This document shows, piece by piece, positions 56,434-64,000 of a stretch of DNA of 64,000 nucleotides (position 1 is the stretch's first letter; each line of letters opens with the position of its first letter). Source of the stretch: Sinorhizobium terangae. GTDB lineage: Bacteria; Pseudomonadota; Alphaproteobacteria; Rhizobiales; Rhizobiaceae. A program made the translations under genes and the position numbers. The notes beneath the pieces are model-generated. The model searched no databases. It saw nothing but the letters and a program-made list of their open reading frames with translations, and was not told where the DNA came from. The DNA lies in the NCBI RefSeq assembly GCF_009601505.1, contig NZ_WITC01000036.1:466127-530126 (forward strand), given 5' to 3'.

Positions 56434-57324
56434 TTAGGACACGGCTGAAGAAAAACGCCCGGCGTCCGCGCCGTAGTAGTTGAGATAGCGGCCGGAAATA
56501 TTGCTGATCGGCAACACGATCAGCACGTCGGTCGTGCGGAAAGCATGATCGACCACAGCGCCGTCGCCGACCATTGCGCCGAGCCGCATGTAGCCCTTGA
56601 TCAGCGGCGGGAGGGCGGCCAGCGCCTTCTTGGGATTGATCGCTTCCGAGGGCATCAGGTCCATGGTCCGATGGAGCTCGGGCCGGGCGGAAACCGCCCA
56701 CTCCCCTTGAGCCAGAACATTGTGGTGCAGGAAGGAGAGTGCCAATGCATGCTCTTCCGGAACAACGCCCGGGAATGAGCCGCATCCGAACATGGCGTCA
56801 ACGCCATGTTTCAAAGCGTAGGCCCAATTGCCCTGCCACAGCAGTTCGACGGTGCGTTTCGTCCGATATTCCGGCAGCACGCAGGAACGGCCGAGTTCCA
56901 TGAAGCGCTTGCCCGGATGGCGCTGAAGCAGTTCGGCGATCGCAAACTCCGAAGCCGAGTAGAAGCCGCTCGCCCGCTCTGCGACGTCCTGCCGCAACAG
57001 CCGGTATGTGCCGACGATCTGATCTTCCGGGTCGCCTTCGATCGACGTGTCGAGAACGAGCAGATGGTCGCAAATCGAATCCCAGCTATCGACGTCGCGC
57101 TTGCGCCGCTCGGCATCCGGCCCCACCTGCGCCTTCATCTCCTCGACGAAGACCTTGTAGCGTACTGCCTGTGCAGCATCGACCTCGGCGGCGGAGCGGG
57201 CAAGCCGCGTCTCGAGATTGCCGATCCGCCCGAGAACCTCGGTCGCCGGAGTCGCAATCGTCTTGCGGATGCAAGGCTGTGAAGTGTCGATCACGTTCGC
57301 CGAATCCAGAAGTTCGATCGTCAT
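56434..57324 (-). CDS. olsB: L-ornithine N-alpha-acyltransferase (OlsB)
   Basis: A 296-residue acyltransferase of the GNAT-like OlsB family that transfers a 3-hydroxyacyl chain from acyl carrier protein to ornithine, giving lyso-ornithine lipid. VRYKVFVEEMKAQ, ELGRSCVLPEYRTKRTVELLWQG and MFGCGSFPG are family-typical. Ornithine lipids replace phospholipids under phosphate limitation in rhizobia. The gene converges with tme. Its partner olsA-like gene is at 41022. No Pho box was recognised upstream. Confidence 0.92.
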   Translation of the reverse strand: MTIELLDSANVIDTSQPCIRKTIATPATEVLGRIGNLETRLARSAAEVDAAQAVRYKVFVEEMKAQVGPDAERRKRDVDSWDSICDHLLVLDTSIEGDPEDQIVGTYRLLRQDVAERASGFYSASEFAIAELLQRHPGKRFMELGRSCVLPEYRTKRTVELLWQGNWAYALKHGVDAMFGCGSFPGVVPEEHALALSFLHHNVLAQGEWAVSARPELHRTMDLMPSEAINPKKALAALPPLIKGYMRLGAMVGDGAVVDHAFRTTDVLIVLPISNISGRYLNYYGADAGRFSSAVS

Positions 57325-57445
57325 CCCGTGTTATCCCGAATCGCTTGTGCCTGCCGGGCTTAAACCACGTTTCTGCAACAAGATAGTGACACGAAGGCGG
57401 CTTGCAAGCCTGGAACCCAAGGGGATGGTCGGCGCGCCGGACCCC

Positions 57446-57546
57446 GCGGCCCCGCGCGTCTTATCGGACGAGCAAGGGACGCTGTAGCACTTTGACTTGC
57501 CACAGCTCTTATCCTCGGATCGGCTACGATTTAGGAAACATGCTGG
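57446..57546 (+). repeat. RIME-like intergenic repeat
   Basis: Palindrome 1 (GCGTC-TTATC-GGACG, then GACGCTGTAG) is followed by ACTTTGACTTG and palindrome 2 around GATCGGCTACGATT to ATGCTGGAG. The order matches the 8672 copy. It lies between the hybrid kinase and olsB. Confidence 0.65.
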
Positions 57547-57551
57547 AGCTC

Positions 57552-59783
57552 TCAGGCGTCGAGAAGGCATGCAATCTCGGCCGTGAGACGCCCCGGTTCA
57601 GGCGGCTTCGGCAACACCGAGTCCGCTCCGGCCGCGATCAGAAGCTCCCGCAGGTCGCCGCGTGTATCGGACGTCAGGACGATAACGGGCAAGCGGCGGT
57701 GACCGGCCTTTTCCTGCTCGCGCAGGCGCTTCAGCATGGCAAGGCCATCGCCGCCTGGCATATTGAGGTCGGTAAGAACCAGACGGGCCGTCTTATGAGC
57801 CGTTTCGCCAGCCCCGTGCAATGCGTGATCGAGGCTCGCAAAATCTCCGACGAGGCGAACCAGATAGCCTGCCCGCCGAAGCATCGTCCGCAAAATGAGC
57901 GCGTTGACAGGATCGTCCTCGGCAAGAAGAATGTCGTAATCGCCCTGTTCGCCTGCCTCGCCCGAGGGCAGCGCCTCCCGCAGCACGGGCCGGTTGTCGT
58001 TGATCGCATCCCGCTTCTCGATGCCCTTCAGCCGCCCGAGCAGAACTTCCACCAGCGACTTTTCGCGCAAGGGGCGGATCAGCCATGCCTCGTAGCCGTC
58101 GATCTGGTTCACTGGATGAGCGGTGCGCTCCTCCGGGTTGATAAGGTAGGTCCGGCGCAGCGCGAGGCTGCCGATCTCCGGTTGCAGTGCAAGAAGACGG
58201 CGGAACTCATCCGAATGGCGATGGTCGACGATGATGTCGGTCAGCGGCAGGTCGTTTGACAGAACGGCGGCGGCGATCGCTTCGGCGGCGGCAAGCGTCG
58301 GCGCGCGATGACACACGCCGCCAAGGGTCGTAATCGTCGCGGCGAGCGCGTTCAGGACGGGGCCATCAGGAGCCAGTGCCAGCACGTGGGCGCCAGATAG
58401 CACGCCATCTCGTGCGGCCGAAGGACCACCCCCGATCAATGGAAACCGGACTTCGAACCGGCTTCCCCGGCCGGAGGCGCTGGAAGCGGTCAGGCTGCCG
58501 CCGAAAGCCTCCATGATCCTGCGTGAGATGGCGAGCCCTAGGCCGGTGCCCTTGGCGCGCTGACTATCGTCCCCGGCCTGTTCGAATTCCTCGAACACGC
58601 GTCCGAGTTCATCTGCCGACATGCCGGGACCGGTGTCGTCGATCCGGATTCGGACGCCGCCGTCGGCAATGTCGGCGGCAACGAGAACGCCACCCGTCTC
58701 GGTGAATTTCACGGCATTGCCGATCACGTTGAAGAGCACCTGCCGGAGACGTGCGGCGTCGAACACCATCCCCGCCGGCACTTCGGTTGCAACGGTGGCT
58801 GCGATCTCTATGCTCTTCTCGTGGGCGCGGTGCGCGAGCATCTCCACCACACTCTCGATGACGAGGCGCAGGTCCTGCTGTGAAGGGCGTAACTGAAACC
58901 GCCCGGCCGAGAGCGAAGAAAAGTCGATCAGATCCTCGACCAGTTGAACCAGTGCGTGGCCGGATTGCTGGATACCGGCGAGGTAGTTCTTCTGCTCCGC
59001 CGACATCGGGGTCTGGCCGAGCAGGTGGCTCATACCCAGAATACCGGAGAGCGGCGTACGGACCTCGTGGCTCACGGTAGCAAGAAGGCGCGACTTCGCG
59101 CGGCTTGCCTCCTCGGCGCGGCGGCGGGCTTCCTCCCGTTCGCGCGCGGCGCGCGCCTCTTCGGTCACGTCGCGGGCGATGCTGTGACGCATCAGCCTGC
59201 CGGTTGCCGGCTCACGGGCGATCAGGTCATGCCAGTCGTAGAGGCGGGTTCCCGTCGGCGTCGAGATTCGCGCAAGATAATGGTTGGGCTCAGGCTTCGG
59301 CTCGAAGCTTAAGCCTATCGCCGCGCAGGTCAGTCCGCGCACGTCGGCGCGAGCACAGACCTCGTGAAACACCGAGTTGGCATAGACGATCTGGCCGTCC
59401 ATCGTGCGCACGATGGCAAGATCGCCAAGGCCGTCATGAATTGTCGAAAGCAGGGCCGAGGTTTCAAGCCGCCGCCACTCTTCGTCACCGGCGGTCTCGC
59501 GTAACGCTATGCCACGCCCGTCGGGCGTCTCGATGCCTCCGGCGAGAAGCAGGAAGGCCCCGGCAAGACCGCCCGAAGCGACAATTGCCGAAAACAGGGG
59601 AAGGCCGTTCGCTGCACCCGTAGCAAAGAGGATCGCCGCGGCGACGATACCTGCGAGAGCGCAGGCGGCGCGCGTCGGCCAATGGCCTTTGGCATCGGTC
59701 GCCAACGGTGCGGCCGGGACCGCACGGGCTGCCGTACCGAAACCGGAATCGATCCGCCGCTCAAGTCGTGACGCTTCGCTCAT
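57552..59783 (-). CDS. Membrane hybrid sensor histidine kinase
   Basis: A 743-residue hybrid kinase. Two membrane helices (about residues 40-58 and 63-82) are followed by a PAS domain (about 110-205), a coiled coil and HisKA with the phosphorylated His239 in SHEVRTPLSG. HATPase follows with DTGPGMS and GTGLGLAIS. A degenerate receiver-like segment lies at about 480-610, with APDG in place of the acidic pair and RP in place of Lys-Pro. An intact C-terminal receiver with the Asp of VLTDLNMPGG ends the protein. The input is unknown. Start 59783 (MSEAS) is chosen over 59804. It follows lspA after 55 bp. Confidence 0.91.
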   Translation of the reverse strand: MSEASRLERRIDSGFGTAARAVPAAPLATDAKGHWPTRAACALAGIVAAAILFATGAANGLPLFSAIVASGGLAGAFLLLAGGIETPDGRGIALRETAGDEEWRRLETSALLSTIHDGLGDLAIVRTMDGQIVYANSVFHEVCARADVRGLTCAAIGLSFEPKPEPNHYLARISTPTGTRLYDWHDLIAREPATGRLMRHSIARDVTEEARAAREREEARRRAEEASRAKSRLLATVSHEVRTPLSGILGMSHLLGQTPMSAEQKNYLAGIQQSGHALVQLVEDLIDFSSLSAGRFQLRPSQQDLRLVIESVVEMLAHRAHEKSIEIAATVATEVPAGMVFDAARLRQVLFNVIGNAVKFTETGGVLVAADIADGGVRIRIDDTGPGMSADELGRVFEEFEQAGDDSQRAKGTGLGLAISRRIMEAFGGSLTASSASGRGSRFEVRFPLIGGGPSAARDGVLSGAHVLALAPDGPVLNALAATITTLGGVCHRAPTLAAAEAIAAAVLSNDLPLTDIIVDHRHSDEFRRLLALQPEIGSLALRRTYLINPEERTAHPVNQIDGYEAWLIRPLREKSLVEVLLGRLKGIEKRDAINDNRPVLREALPSGEAGEQGDYDILLAEDDPVNALILRTMLRRAGYLVRLVGDFASLDHALHGAGETAHKTARLVLTDLNMPGGDGLAMLKRLREQEKAGHRRLPVIVLTSDTRGDLRELLIAAGADSVLPKPPEPGRLTAEIACLLDA

Positions 59784-59838
59784 GCCATCGAAGTAGCATG
59801 GCAAGCGTTCCGAATGCCTTCAGCCCGTTTCTAAAGTT

Positions 59839-60330
59839 TTAGCGATCGCGCCTTTTCGCCAGCAAGAGCTCGTCGAGGATGATCGCGCCCGCGCCGAGCG
59901 TGATGAAGCTGTCTGCGAGGTTGAAAACCGCAAAGGACCAGTTGGCGGTGTGGAACAGGATATAGTCGATGACGTAGCCGAAGAGCAGCCGGTCGACCAG
60001 GTTGCCGAGCGCGCCCGCGATGATCATCGCATAGCCGAGGTGCGCAAAGAACCGGTCCTTCGGCGTGCGGCGCCAAAGCCAGAGCACGAAGGCAACGACG
60101 GCGAGGCGCATGCCGATTATGAACCAGTCTTCCATCCCCGAAAGCATGGAGAAGGCCACGCCGTAATTGTAGGTCCGGTAGAGGGCGAGCATCGGAATGA
60201 CCGCGACCGCCTGCTGGAAGGGCAGCAACGTCTCGACCAGATATTTGATGATCTGGTCGGCAACGAGCGCCACCAGAATGAAGACTGCGATCGGCAGCGG
60301 CCGCGAAAACAGAACCTGTCGCTCACTCAT
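59839..60330 (-). CDS. lspA: Lipoprotein signal peptidase (signal peptidase II)
   Basis: A 163-residue four-helix aspartyl protease cleaving prolipoproteins after lipidation. The conserved blocks [25 protein letters not shown] and [12 protein letters not shown] contain the catalytic aspartates (the Asp after NLV and the Asp of NLAD). The ATG at 60330 overlaps the upstream methyltransferase stop codon by ATGA; a longer frame through that gene is a shadow. Confidence 0.96.
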   Translation of the reverse strand: MSERQVLFSRPLPIAVFILVALVADQIIKYLVETLLPFQQAVAVIPMLALYRTYNYGVAFSMLSGMEDWFIIGMRLAVVAFVLWLWRRTPKDRFFAHLGYAMIIAGALGNLVDRLLFGYVIDYILFHTANWSFAVFNLADSFITLGAGAIILDELLLAKRRDR

Positions 60331-61187
60331 GCGCCGGCATCCAGCGACAACAGATGGCGGCGCGCTTCGAACAGCATGATCCCGGTGGCGATCGCGAGAT
60401 TGAGCGAATCCGCCCGGCCCGCCTGCGGGATGCGGGCGAGCGCGCCCGCTTCGCGGGCAAGCTCTTCGGGAAGGCCAGCCTGTTCGTTGCCCATCAGGAG
60501 CACGACCGGTTTCGACTTGTAGTCGATGGTGCGGTAGTCGACCGAGCCTGCCAGATGCGTTGCCACGACCCTGACGCCGGCCGCCTTTTGCCACTTGAGG
60601 AACTCTTCGGCGCTGCCGCGCGCGACGGGCATGGCGAAGACCGAGCCCATCGTCGCCCGCACGGTCTCGAGCGAAAAGGGGTCGGTGGTCTCGCCGACAA
60701 GGATGATGCCGGAGGCGCCGGCCGCATCCGCCGTCCGGATGATCGTGCCGAGATTGCCGGGATCGCGAACGCGGTCAAGCGCCACATAGGTCTCGCCTTC
60801 GGCGGGTCGAACGTCCTTCAGCGCGCGATAACGCTGTTCGAAGATACCGACCACCATCTGCGGATTATCGCGCCGGGTGATCGTCGAAAGCACCTTCTCG
60901 CTGACCTCGAGCACCAGGCCGCCCTTGGCAACGGTCTTGGCCGCCACCTGCTCGACCTGCGGCTTGCCTTTCGCCGCCTTGGCGTAAACGAGGATCTTGA
61001 TCTTCCAGCCGAGATCGAGCGCATCGATCACCAGCTTCAGACCTTCCGCCATGAAGGAACGCGTCTCGTCGCGATGCTTCTTCTGCGCAAGCGAGCGGAT
61101 GTCCTTGATGATCGGATTGGTGAGGCTGGTCACCTCCTTCACATGGCCGACGCGCGGCGTGCCGTGATCGCTTCTGTCAGTGGTCAT
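60327..61187 (-). CDS. TrmH/SpoU-family RNA 2'-O-methyltransferase
   Basis: A 286-residue SPOUT methyltransferase. An N-terminal substrate-binding domain (about residues 15-110) precedes the knotted core with [31 protein letters not shown] and [14 protein letters not shown]. Likely target is a 23S rRNA ribose, as for RlmB-type enzymes, but tRNA cannot be excluded. Its start overlaps the preceding methyltransferase stop by 4 bp and its stop overlaps lspA by 4 bp. Confidence 0.92.
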   Translation of the reverse strand: MTTDRSDHGTPRVGHVKEVTSLTNPIIKDIRSLAQKKHRDETRSFMAEGLKLVIDALDLGWKIKILVYAKAAKGKPQVEQVAAKTVAKGGLVLEVSEKVLSTITRRDNPQMVVGIFEQRYRALKDVRPAEGETYVALDRVRDPGNLGTIIRTADAAGASGIILVGETTDPFSLETVRATMGSVFAMPVARGSAEEFLKWQKAAGVRVVATHLAGSVDYRTIDYKSKPVVLLMGNEQAGLPEELAREAGALARIPQAGRADSLNLAIATGIMLFEARRHLLSLDAGA

Positions 61188-62323
61188 TTGGGTACCCAGC
61201 GGCTGAAGAGGGAAGTGGAAAGCGCCCGCCCCGGCTCCTTGCCGTCGAGACCGCCCTCGCGGATGATGAGCTCTCCCGACTCGACCCGGCCGCCGCGCCC
61301 GCGCATCGTTTCGCGCATGAGCTCGTGGATAGAATAGAAGCTTGCGCGGATGGAATAAGCCGTAAGCACAAGCCCGCGCGCGTCAGGCGACAGGATCTCG
61401 CGGCAGATGTCGAGCATTGCTGCCAAATGGTCGAAGAGCTGCCAGACCTCGCCGTTCGGGCCACGGCCGAACTTGGGCGGGTCGGTCAGGATGATGTCAT
61501 AGCGGCTACCGCGTCGTTCCTCGCGCTGGATGAACTTCATCGCATCGTCGCAGATCCAGCGGATCGGCAGTTTTTCGGCGCGGGCCAGGGTCTGGTTTTC
61601 GCGCGCCCAGCCGATCGCCTTCTTGGAGGCGTCGACATGCGTCACCTCCGCGCCCGCCTTTGCGGCAATCAGCGAGGCGACCCCCGTGTAACCGAAGAGA
61701 TTGAGAACCTTGAGCGGCCGCCCGGCCGTCGCCACTTGATCCTTCACCCAGGACCAATGGGCAAGCTGCTCGGGGAAAACGCCGACGTGGCGAAACGAGG
61801 TGAAGCGGCCGAGAAAATCGGTATCGAGAAGCTGCATCGGCCAGGTCTCGCCCAGCACCTCCCGCGGGAAACGCCAGCGCCCCATACCGTCTTCGTCGGT
61901 ATCGCCCGTGAACGCGGCATCGGCCTTCTCCCAGATCGAGGCCGGCAGCGCCTTCGGCCAAAGCGCCTGCGCTTCGGGCCGGACGATGCGGTAGGGACCG
62001 TATTGTTCGAGCTTCTCACCGTTGCCGCTGTCGATCAGATGGTAGCCCGCCGTCGCCGCGGTTTCGAGAATGAGCGGCACGGTCTCGGCCGGCTTGTCGC
62101 CCGTTCTTTGCCGGACGGGACGCGCTGGAAGCGCCTCCTGAGCGGAACGCTGCCGCTCGCCCTTGTCCGGTGCGGCTTTTGCAGGCGGTCCACCGCTCCT
62201 GGCATTGAAGCCGCCCTTCGCAGGCAGGTGCCTTTGCTCGTGGCGGCCGCCACGCGCCTCAGCGCCCCGGCCTTTCGCCGCCGTGACCGAGGCGTTCTTC
62301 GACCGCCGATCTTTTTCTTTCAC
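61184..62323 (-). CDS. Class I SAM-dependent RNA methyltransferase (RlmI-like)
   Basis: About 379 residues. The first approximately 75 are Lys/Arg/Gly-rich and likely disordered. The methyltransferase core has the SAM loop NLFGYTGVASLIAAKAGAE, then VDASKKAIGWARENQ and the catalytic TDPPKFGRGPNGE. The full N-terminal PUA domain of RlmI is not evident. GTG at 62323 with AAGGA upstream is the best start; a TTG at 62344 would add seven residues. It is the first gene of an overlapping string with the TrmH-type gene and lspA. Confidence 0.86.
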   Translation of the reverse strand: MKEKDRRSKNASVTAAKGRGAEARGGRHEQRHLPAKGGFNARSGGPPAKAAPDKGERQRSAQEALPARPVRQRTGDKPAETVPLILETAATAGYHLIDSGNGEKLEQYGPYRIVRPEAQALWPKALPASIWEKADAAFTGDTDEDGMGRWRFPREVLGETWPMQLLDTDFLGRFTSFRHVGVFPEQLAHWSWVKDQVATAGRPLKVLNLFGYTGVASLIAAKAGAEVTHVDASKKAIGWARENQTLARAEKLPIRWICDDAMKFIQREERRGSRYDIILTDPPKFGRGPNGEVWQLFDHLAAMLDICREILSPDARGLVLTAYSIRASFYSIHELMRETMRGRGGRVESGELIIREGGLDGKEPGRALSTSLFSRWVPK

Positions 62324-62455
62324 GCGCTGATCCTTGGACTTCAATCAAACCACTCGACGTATCCGCTCATAGGTCGAAGCCGCAGCCAACCGGCCTTCAC
62401 ACCCTCTGTCGGGCGGGCGATACGCTTAAACCGTGCAAATAGCACTGCCGATGCT

Positions 62456-62484
62456 CTTGGCAAAGCCGTTTCCGATTTGCCAAG
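62456..62484. promoter_or_regulatory. Inverted repeat upstream of the CoxG-like gene
   Basis: CTTGGCAAA and TTTGCCAAG are exact inverted copies 11 bp apart, ending 34 bp before the start codon. This could be an operator or an RNA hairpin in the leader. Confidence 0.45.
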
Positions 62485-62518
62485 ATCGAAGCCCAAGAGC
62501 AGGACGGGAGGAACAGGC

Positions 62519-62980
62519 ATGGAAATGACCGGCGAGGAACGCATCGCGGCGCGGCGCGACGTAGTTTGGCAATGCTTGAACGATCCGGAGATCCTGAGGC
62601 GATGCATTCCCGGCTGCCAGTCGCTCGAGATGATATCGCCGACGGAACTGACGGCCGTGGTCAAGGTGAAGATCGGACCAGTTTCGGCGACCTTCAACGG
62701 TCATGTCATCCTTTCCAACCTCAATGCGCCTCAGAGCTACACGATATCCGGCGAAGGCAAGGGCGGCATCGCCGGTTTTGCCAAGGGCGGTGCAGATGTC
62801 ACGCTTGACGAGGCCGGTGATGAAACGCTGCTGCGCTATAACGTCAAGGCCGTGGTCGGCGGGAAAATCGCGCAGCTCGGATCGCGCCTGATCGATTCGA
62901 CATCGAGAAAGCTCGCGCAGCAATTCTTCGCGGATTTCAACCTGGCGGTCAGCGGGGGTGCGGCGGAAGCAGCAAGCTGA
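62519..62980 (+). CDS. CoxG-like (carbon monoxide dehydrogenase subunit G) SRPBCC protein
   Basis: A 153-residue START/SRPBCC-fold protein of the CoxG family (VWQCLNDPEILRRCIPGCQSLE and GGIAGFAKGGADVTLDEAG). CoxG helps recruit CO dehydrogenase to the membrane in CO oxidisers. No cox genes are in this window, so this orphan probably has another lipid- or protein-binding role. GGGAGGAACAGGC gives a good ribosome site. It diverges from the RlmI-like gene. Confidence 0.9.
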   Translation: MEMTGEERIAARRDVVWQCLNDPEILRRCIPGCQSLEMISPTELTAVVKVKIGPVSATFNGHVILSNLNAPQSYTISGEGKGGIAGFAKGGADVTLDEAGDETLLRYNVKAVVGGKIAQLGSRLIDSTSRKLAQQFFADFNLAVSGGAAEAAS

Positions 62981-63018
62981 GCAGCCCGCCGGTCATGCGC
63001 AACTAAACACGCGGAGGA

Positions 63019-63363
63019 TCAGTTCTGCGGCGCAGGCAGGCTCGTCTGCGATGCAAGTTTTTCGGCCTGACTGCGGTGCTTTTCCGCCTCACGATGCCAT
63101 TTCAATGCCTCGTTTGCCTCGTTGCGGGCGCGGCGACGGTATTTTCCCTGGCTGAGCCAGGTCGCCGCCGCCCCGAGGATCAGGCCGACGATGACGGCGA
63201 GAAACAGGAACACGAAAAAGGGGGCCGAAACGGAAAGCACGCTGTCGGCCGGGTTGAACGGATTGAACGCAAAGGTCACCGACTGACGATTGGCAACGCT
63301 CAGTACGATCAGGATGATCCCCAGCGGCGCCAGTATAACGATATTGATCAGTTTCTTGAGCAT
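63019..63363 (-). CDS. LapA/DUF1049-domain membrane protein
   Basis: A 114-residue protein with two membrane helices (about residues 4-24 and 45-68) and a cytoplasmic, charged coiled tail (RRRARNEANEALKWHREAEKH). This matches the LapA (YciS-like) family, which in E. coli assists lipopolysaccharide assembly; the role in rhizobia is unknown. It lies 134 bp downstream of ihfB. Confidence 0.88.
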   Translation of the reverse strand: MLKKLINIVILAPLGIILIVLSVANRQSVTFAFNPFNPADSVLSVSAPFFVFLFLAVIVGLILGAAATWLSQGKYRRRARNEANEALKWHREAEKHRSQAEKLASQTSLPAPQN

Positions 63364-63497
63364 GCATCCGTTCCTGCTGTCGCATCGGTCCGCGAAAATC
63401 GCGACAGTCTTCGCAAGGCCCGACGCCCAGATTCAAGGGTAGCCTTTCTCGCCTGCCGGAAAGACTCCACCGCTTCATCGATCCGAATTATCGCGAT

Positions 63498-63800
63498 CTA
63501 GTCGTCGTCGTTGCCGTTCATGCCGGGATTGAGCCGCTCGCGCAGTTCCTTGCCGGTTTTGAAGAAGGGCACCCATTTCTCCTCGACGAAGACGGAGTCG
63601 CCAGTGCGCGGATTGCGACCCGAACGCGACGGTCTGTTCTTGACCGAGAAGGCACCGAAGCCGCGTAACTCGACGCGGTTTCCCGCCGCCAGCGCATCCG
63701 TGATCTCATCGAGAACCGCATTGACGATATTTTCGACGTCGCGGTGGTAGAGATGCGGATTGCGTGCGGCCACAATCTGCACCAGTTCTGACTTGATCAC
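63498..63800 (-). CDS. ihfB: Integration host factor beta subunit
   Basis: A 100-residue DNA-bending histone-like protein, partner of IhfA. The beta-arm stretch [22 protein letters not shown], with its conserved proline, is diagnostic. The start is a GTG (63800) preceded by AAGGGGG. It lies 121 bp downstream of a probable sppA gene, an order common in Rhizobiales. Confidence 0.95.
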   Translation of the reverse strand: MIKSELVQIVAARNPHLYHRDVENIVNAVLDEITDALAAGNRVELRGFGAFSVKNRPSRSGRNPRTGDSVFVEEKWVPFFKTGKELRERLNPGMNGNDDD

Positions 63801-63921
63801 TGTCGCCCCCTTGATTTTTTGCTTTTTCTGTCAGTTTCGTGGCTTCGACTGGCGTCACAACGCTCGCTCTGAGCCAAACGAGCCTCCGGCTCAGGACAAC
63901 AAATGGCGCCGTCTCCTCTTG

Positions 63922-64000
63922 TCACTCAACCTGCCAAACCGAAACAAGACCGTCAAGAAACAACTTCTCGCCGCCGATTTTTTCGAGTCCCTTCATCGCC
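63922..64000 (-). CDS. sppA: 3' end of probable signal peptide peptidase SppA (truncated by window edge)
   Basis: The last 25 codons before a TGA read AMKGLEKIGGEKLFLDGLVS and a short tail on the minus strand. Position just upstream of ihfB and this ending suggest SppA, as in other Rhizobiales. The assignment rests mainly on context. Confidence 0.5.
   Translation of the reverse strand, partial: AMKGLEKIGGEKLFLDGLVSVWQVE

Noticed and set aside
1-64000. tRNA, rRNA, CRISPR arrays, insertion sequences, attachment sites, toxin-antitoxin or phage genes
   Set aside because: None was recognised on either strand; the window is mainly core chromosome.

Overview
The window looks like a chromosomal segment of a Sinorhizobium/Ensifer-type alphaproteobacterium. 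It is GC-rich. It carries a malic enzyme with a phosphotransacetylase-like tail, ornithine-lipid genes (olsA/olsB type), a GlnD of 949 residues, a small Cro/C1-type regulator beside metK, and dispersed two-palindrome intergenic repeats resembling the rhizobial RIME elements. Gene order from the deformylase gene to the olsB-type gene resembles, from memory, the Sinorhizobium meliloti chromosome. No search was run, so species is not assigned. I saw no rRNA, tRNA, CRISPR array, insertion sequence or prophage.

Layout. 1-2.1 kb: an ECF sigma factor, its RskA-type anti-sigma factor and a secreted fasciclin-domain protein, all on the minus strand. 2.2-7.5 kb: argB, a PEP mutase-family protein overlapping an Ada repair protein, a DMT transporter, a HAD 5'-nucleotidase and a secreted EF-hand protein. 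7.5-10.1 kb: a LOG-family protein between two RIME-like repeats, dapD and a DUF805 membrane protein. 10.2-14.9 kb: a DEAD-box helicase, a 1-Cys peroxiredoxin, an SMR transporter divergent from a frameshifted HxlR regulator, and a LysR regulator. 15-20.4 kb: an RND efflux module led by an alpha/beta-hydrolase that has lost all three catalytic residues. 20.6-26 kb: dapE, an uncharacterised membrane protein, truA-fmt-def and rmuC. 26-31 kb: ribokinase, chemoreceptor and nucleoside hydrolase. 31.1-32 kb: small heat-shock protein and DUF1150 protein. 32-53.6 kb: a long minus-strand block of core genes (trmB, metK, Cro/C1 regulator, lnt, corC-like, ybeY, phoH, miaB, olsA-like, rimI, tsaB, NifU-like, usp, trpS, VOC protein, murJ, glnD, mutS). 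53.7-64 kb: tme, olsB, a hybrid kinase, lspA, two RNA methyltransferases, a CoxG-like protein, a LapA-domain protein, ihfB and the 3' end of a probable sppA.

Themes. Lysine/diaminopimelate synthesis (dapD, dapE), translation and N-terminal maturation (def, fmt, truA, miaB, trmB, trpS, tsaB, rimI, ybeY), the envelope (lnt, lspA, murJ, olsA, olsB, RND pump) and nitrogen/carbon control (glnD, tme) dominate. The most unusual item is the apparent pseudo-esterase at 15.0-15.8 kb. It keeps the oxyanion-hole motif but has Ser to Glu, Asp to Cys and His to Ala changes at the triad positions, and it sits 29 bp upstream of the efflux adaptor. Other leads are a one-base frameshift in the HxlR gene, an iron-box-like palindrome in front of the NifU-like gene, a TTAA-N7-TTAA site in a gap with no clear gene, and inverted repeats in front of metK and the CoxG-like gene.
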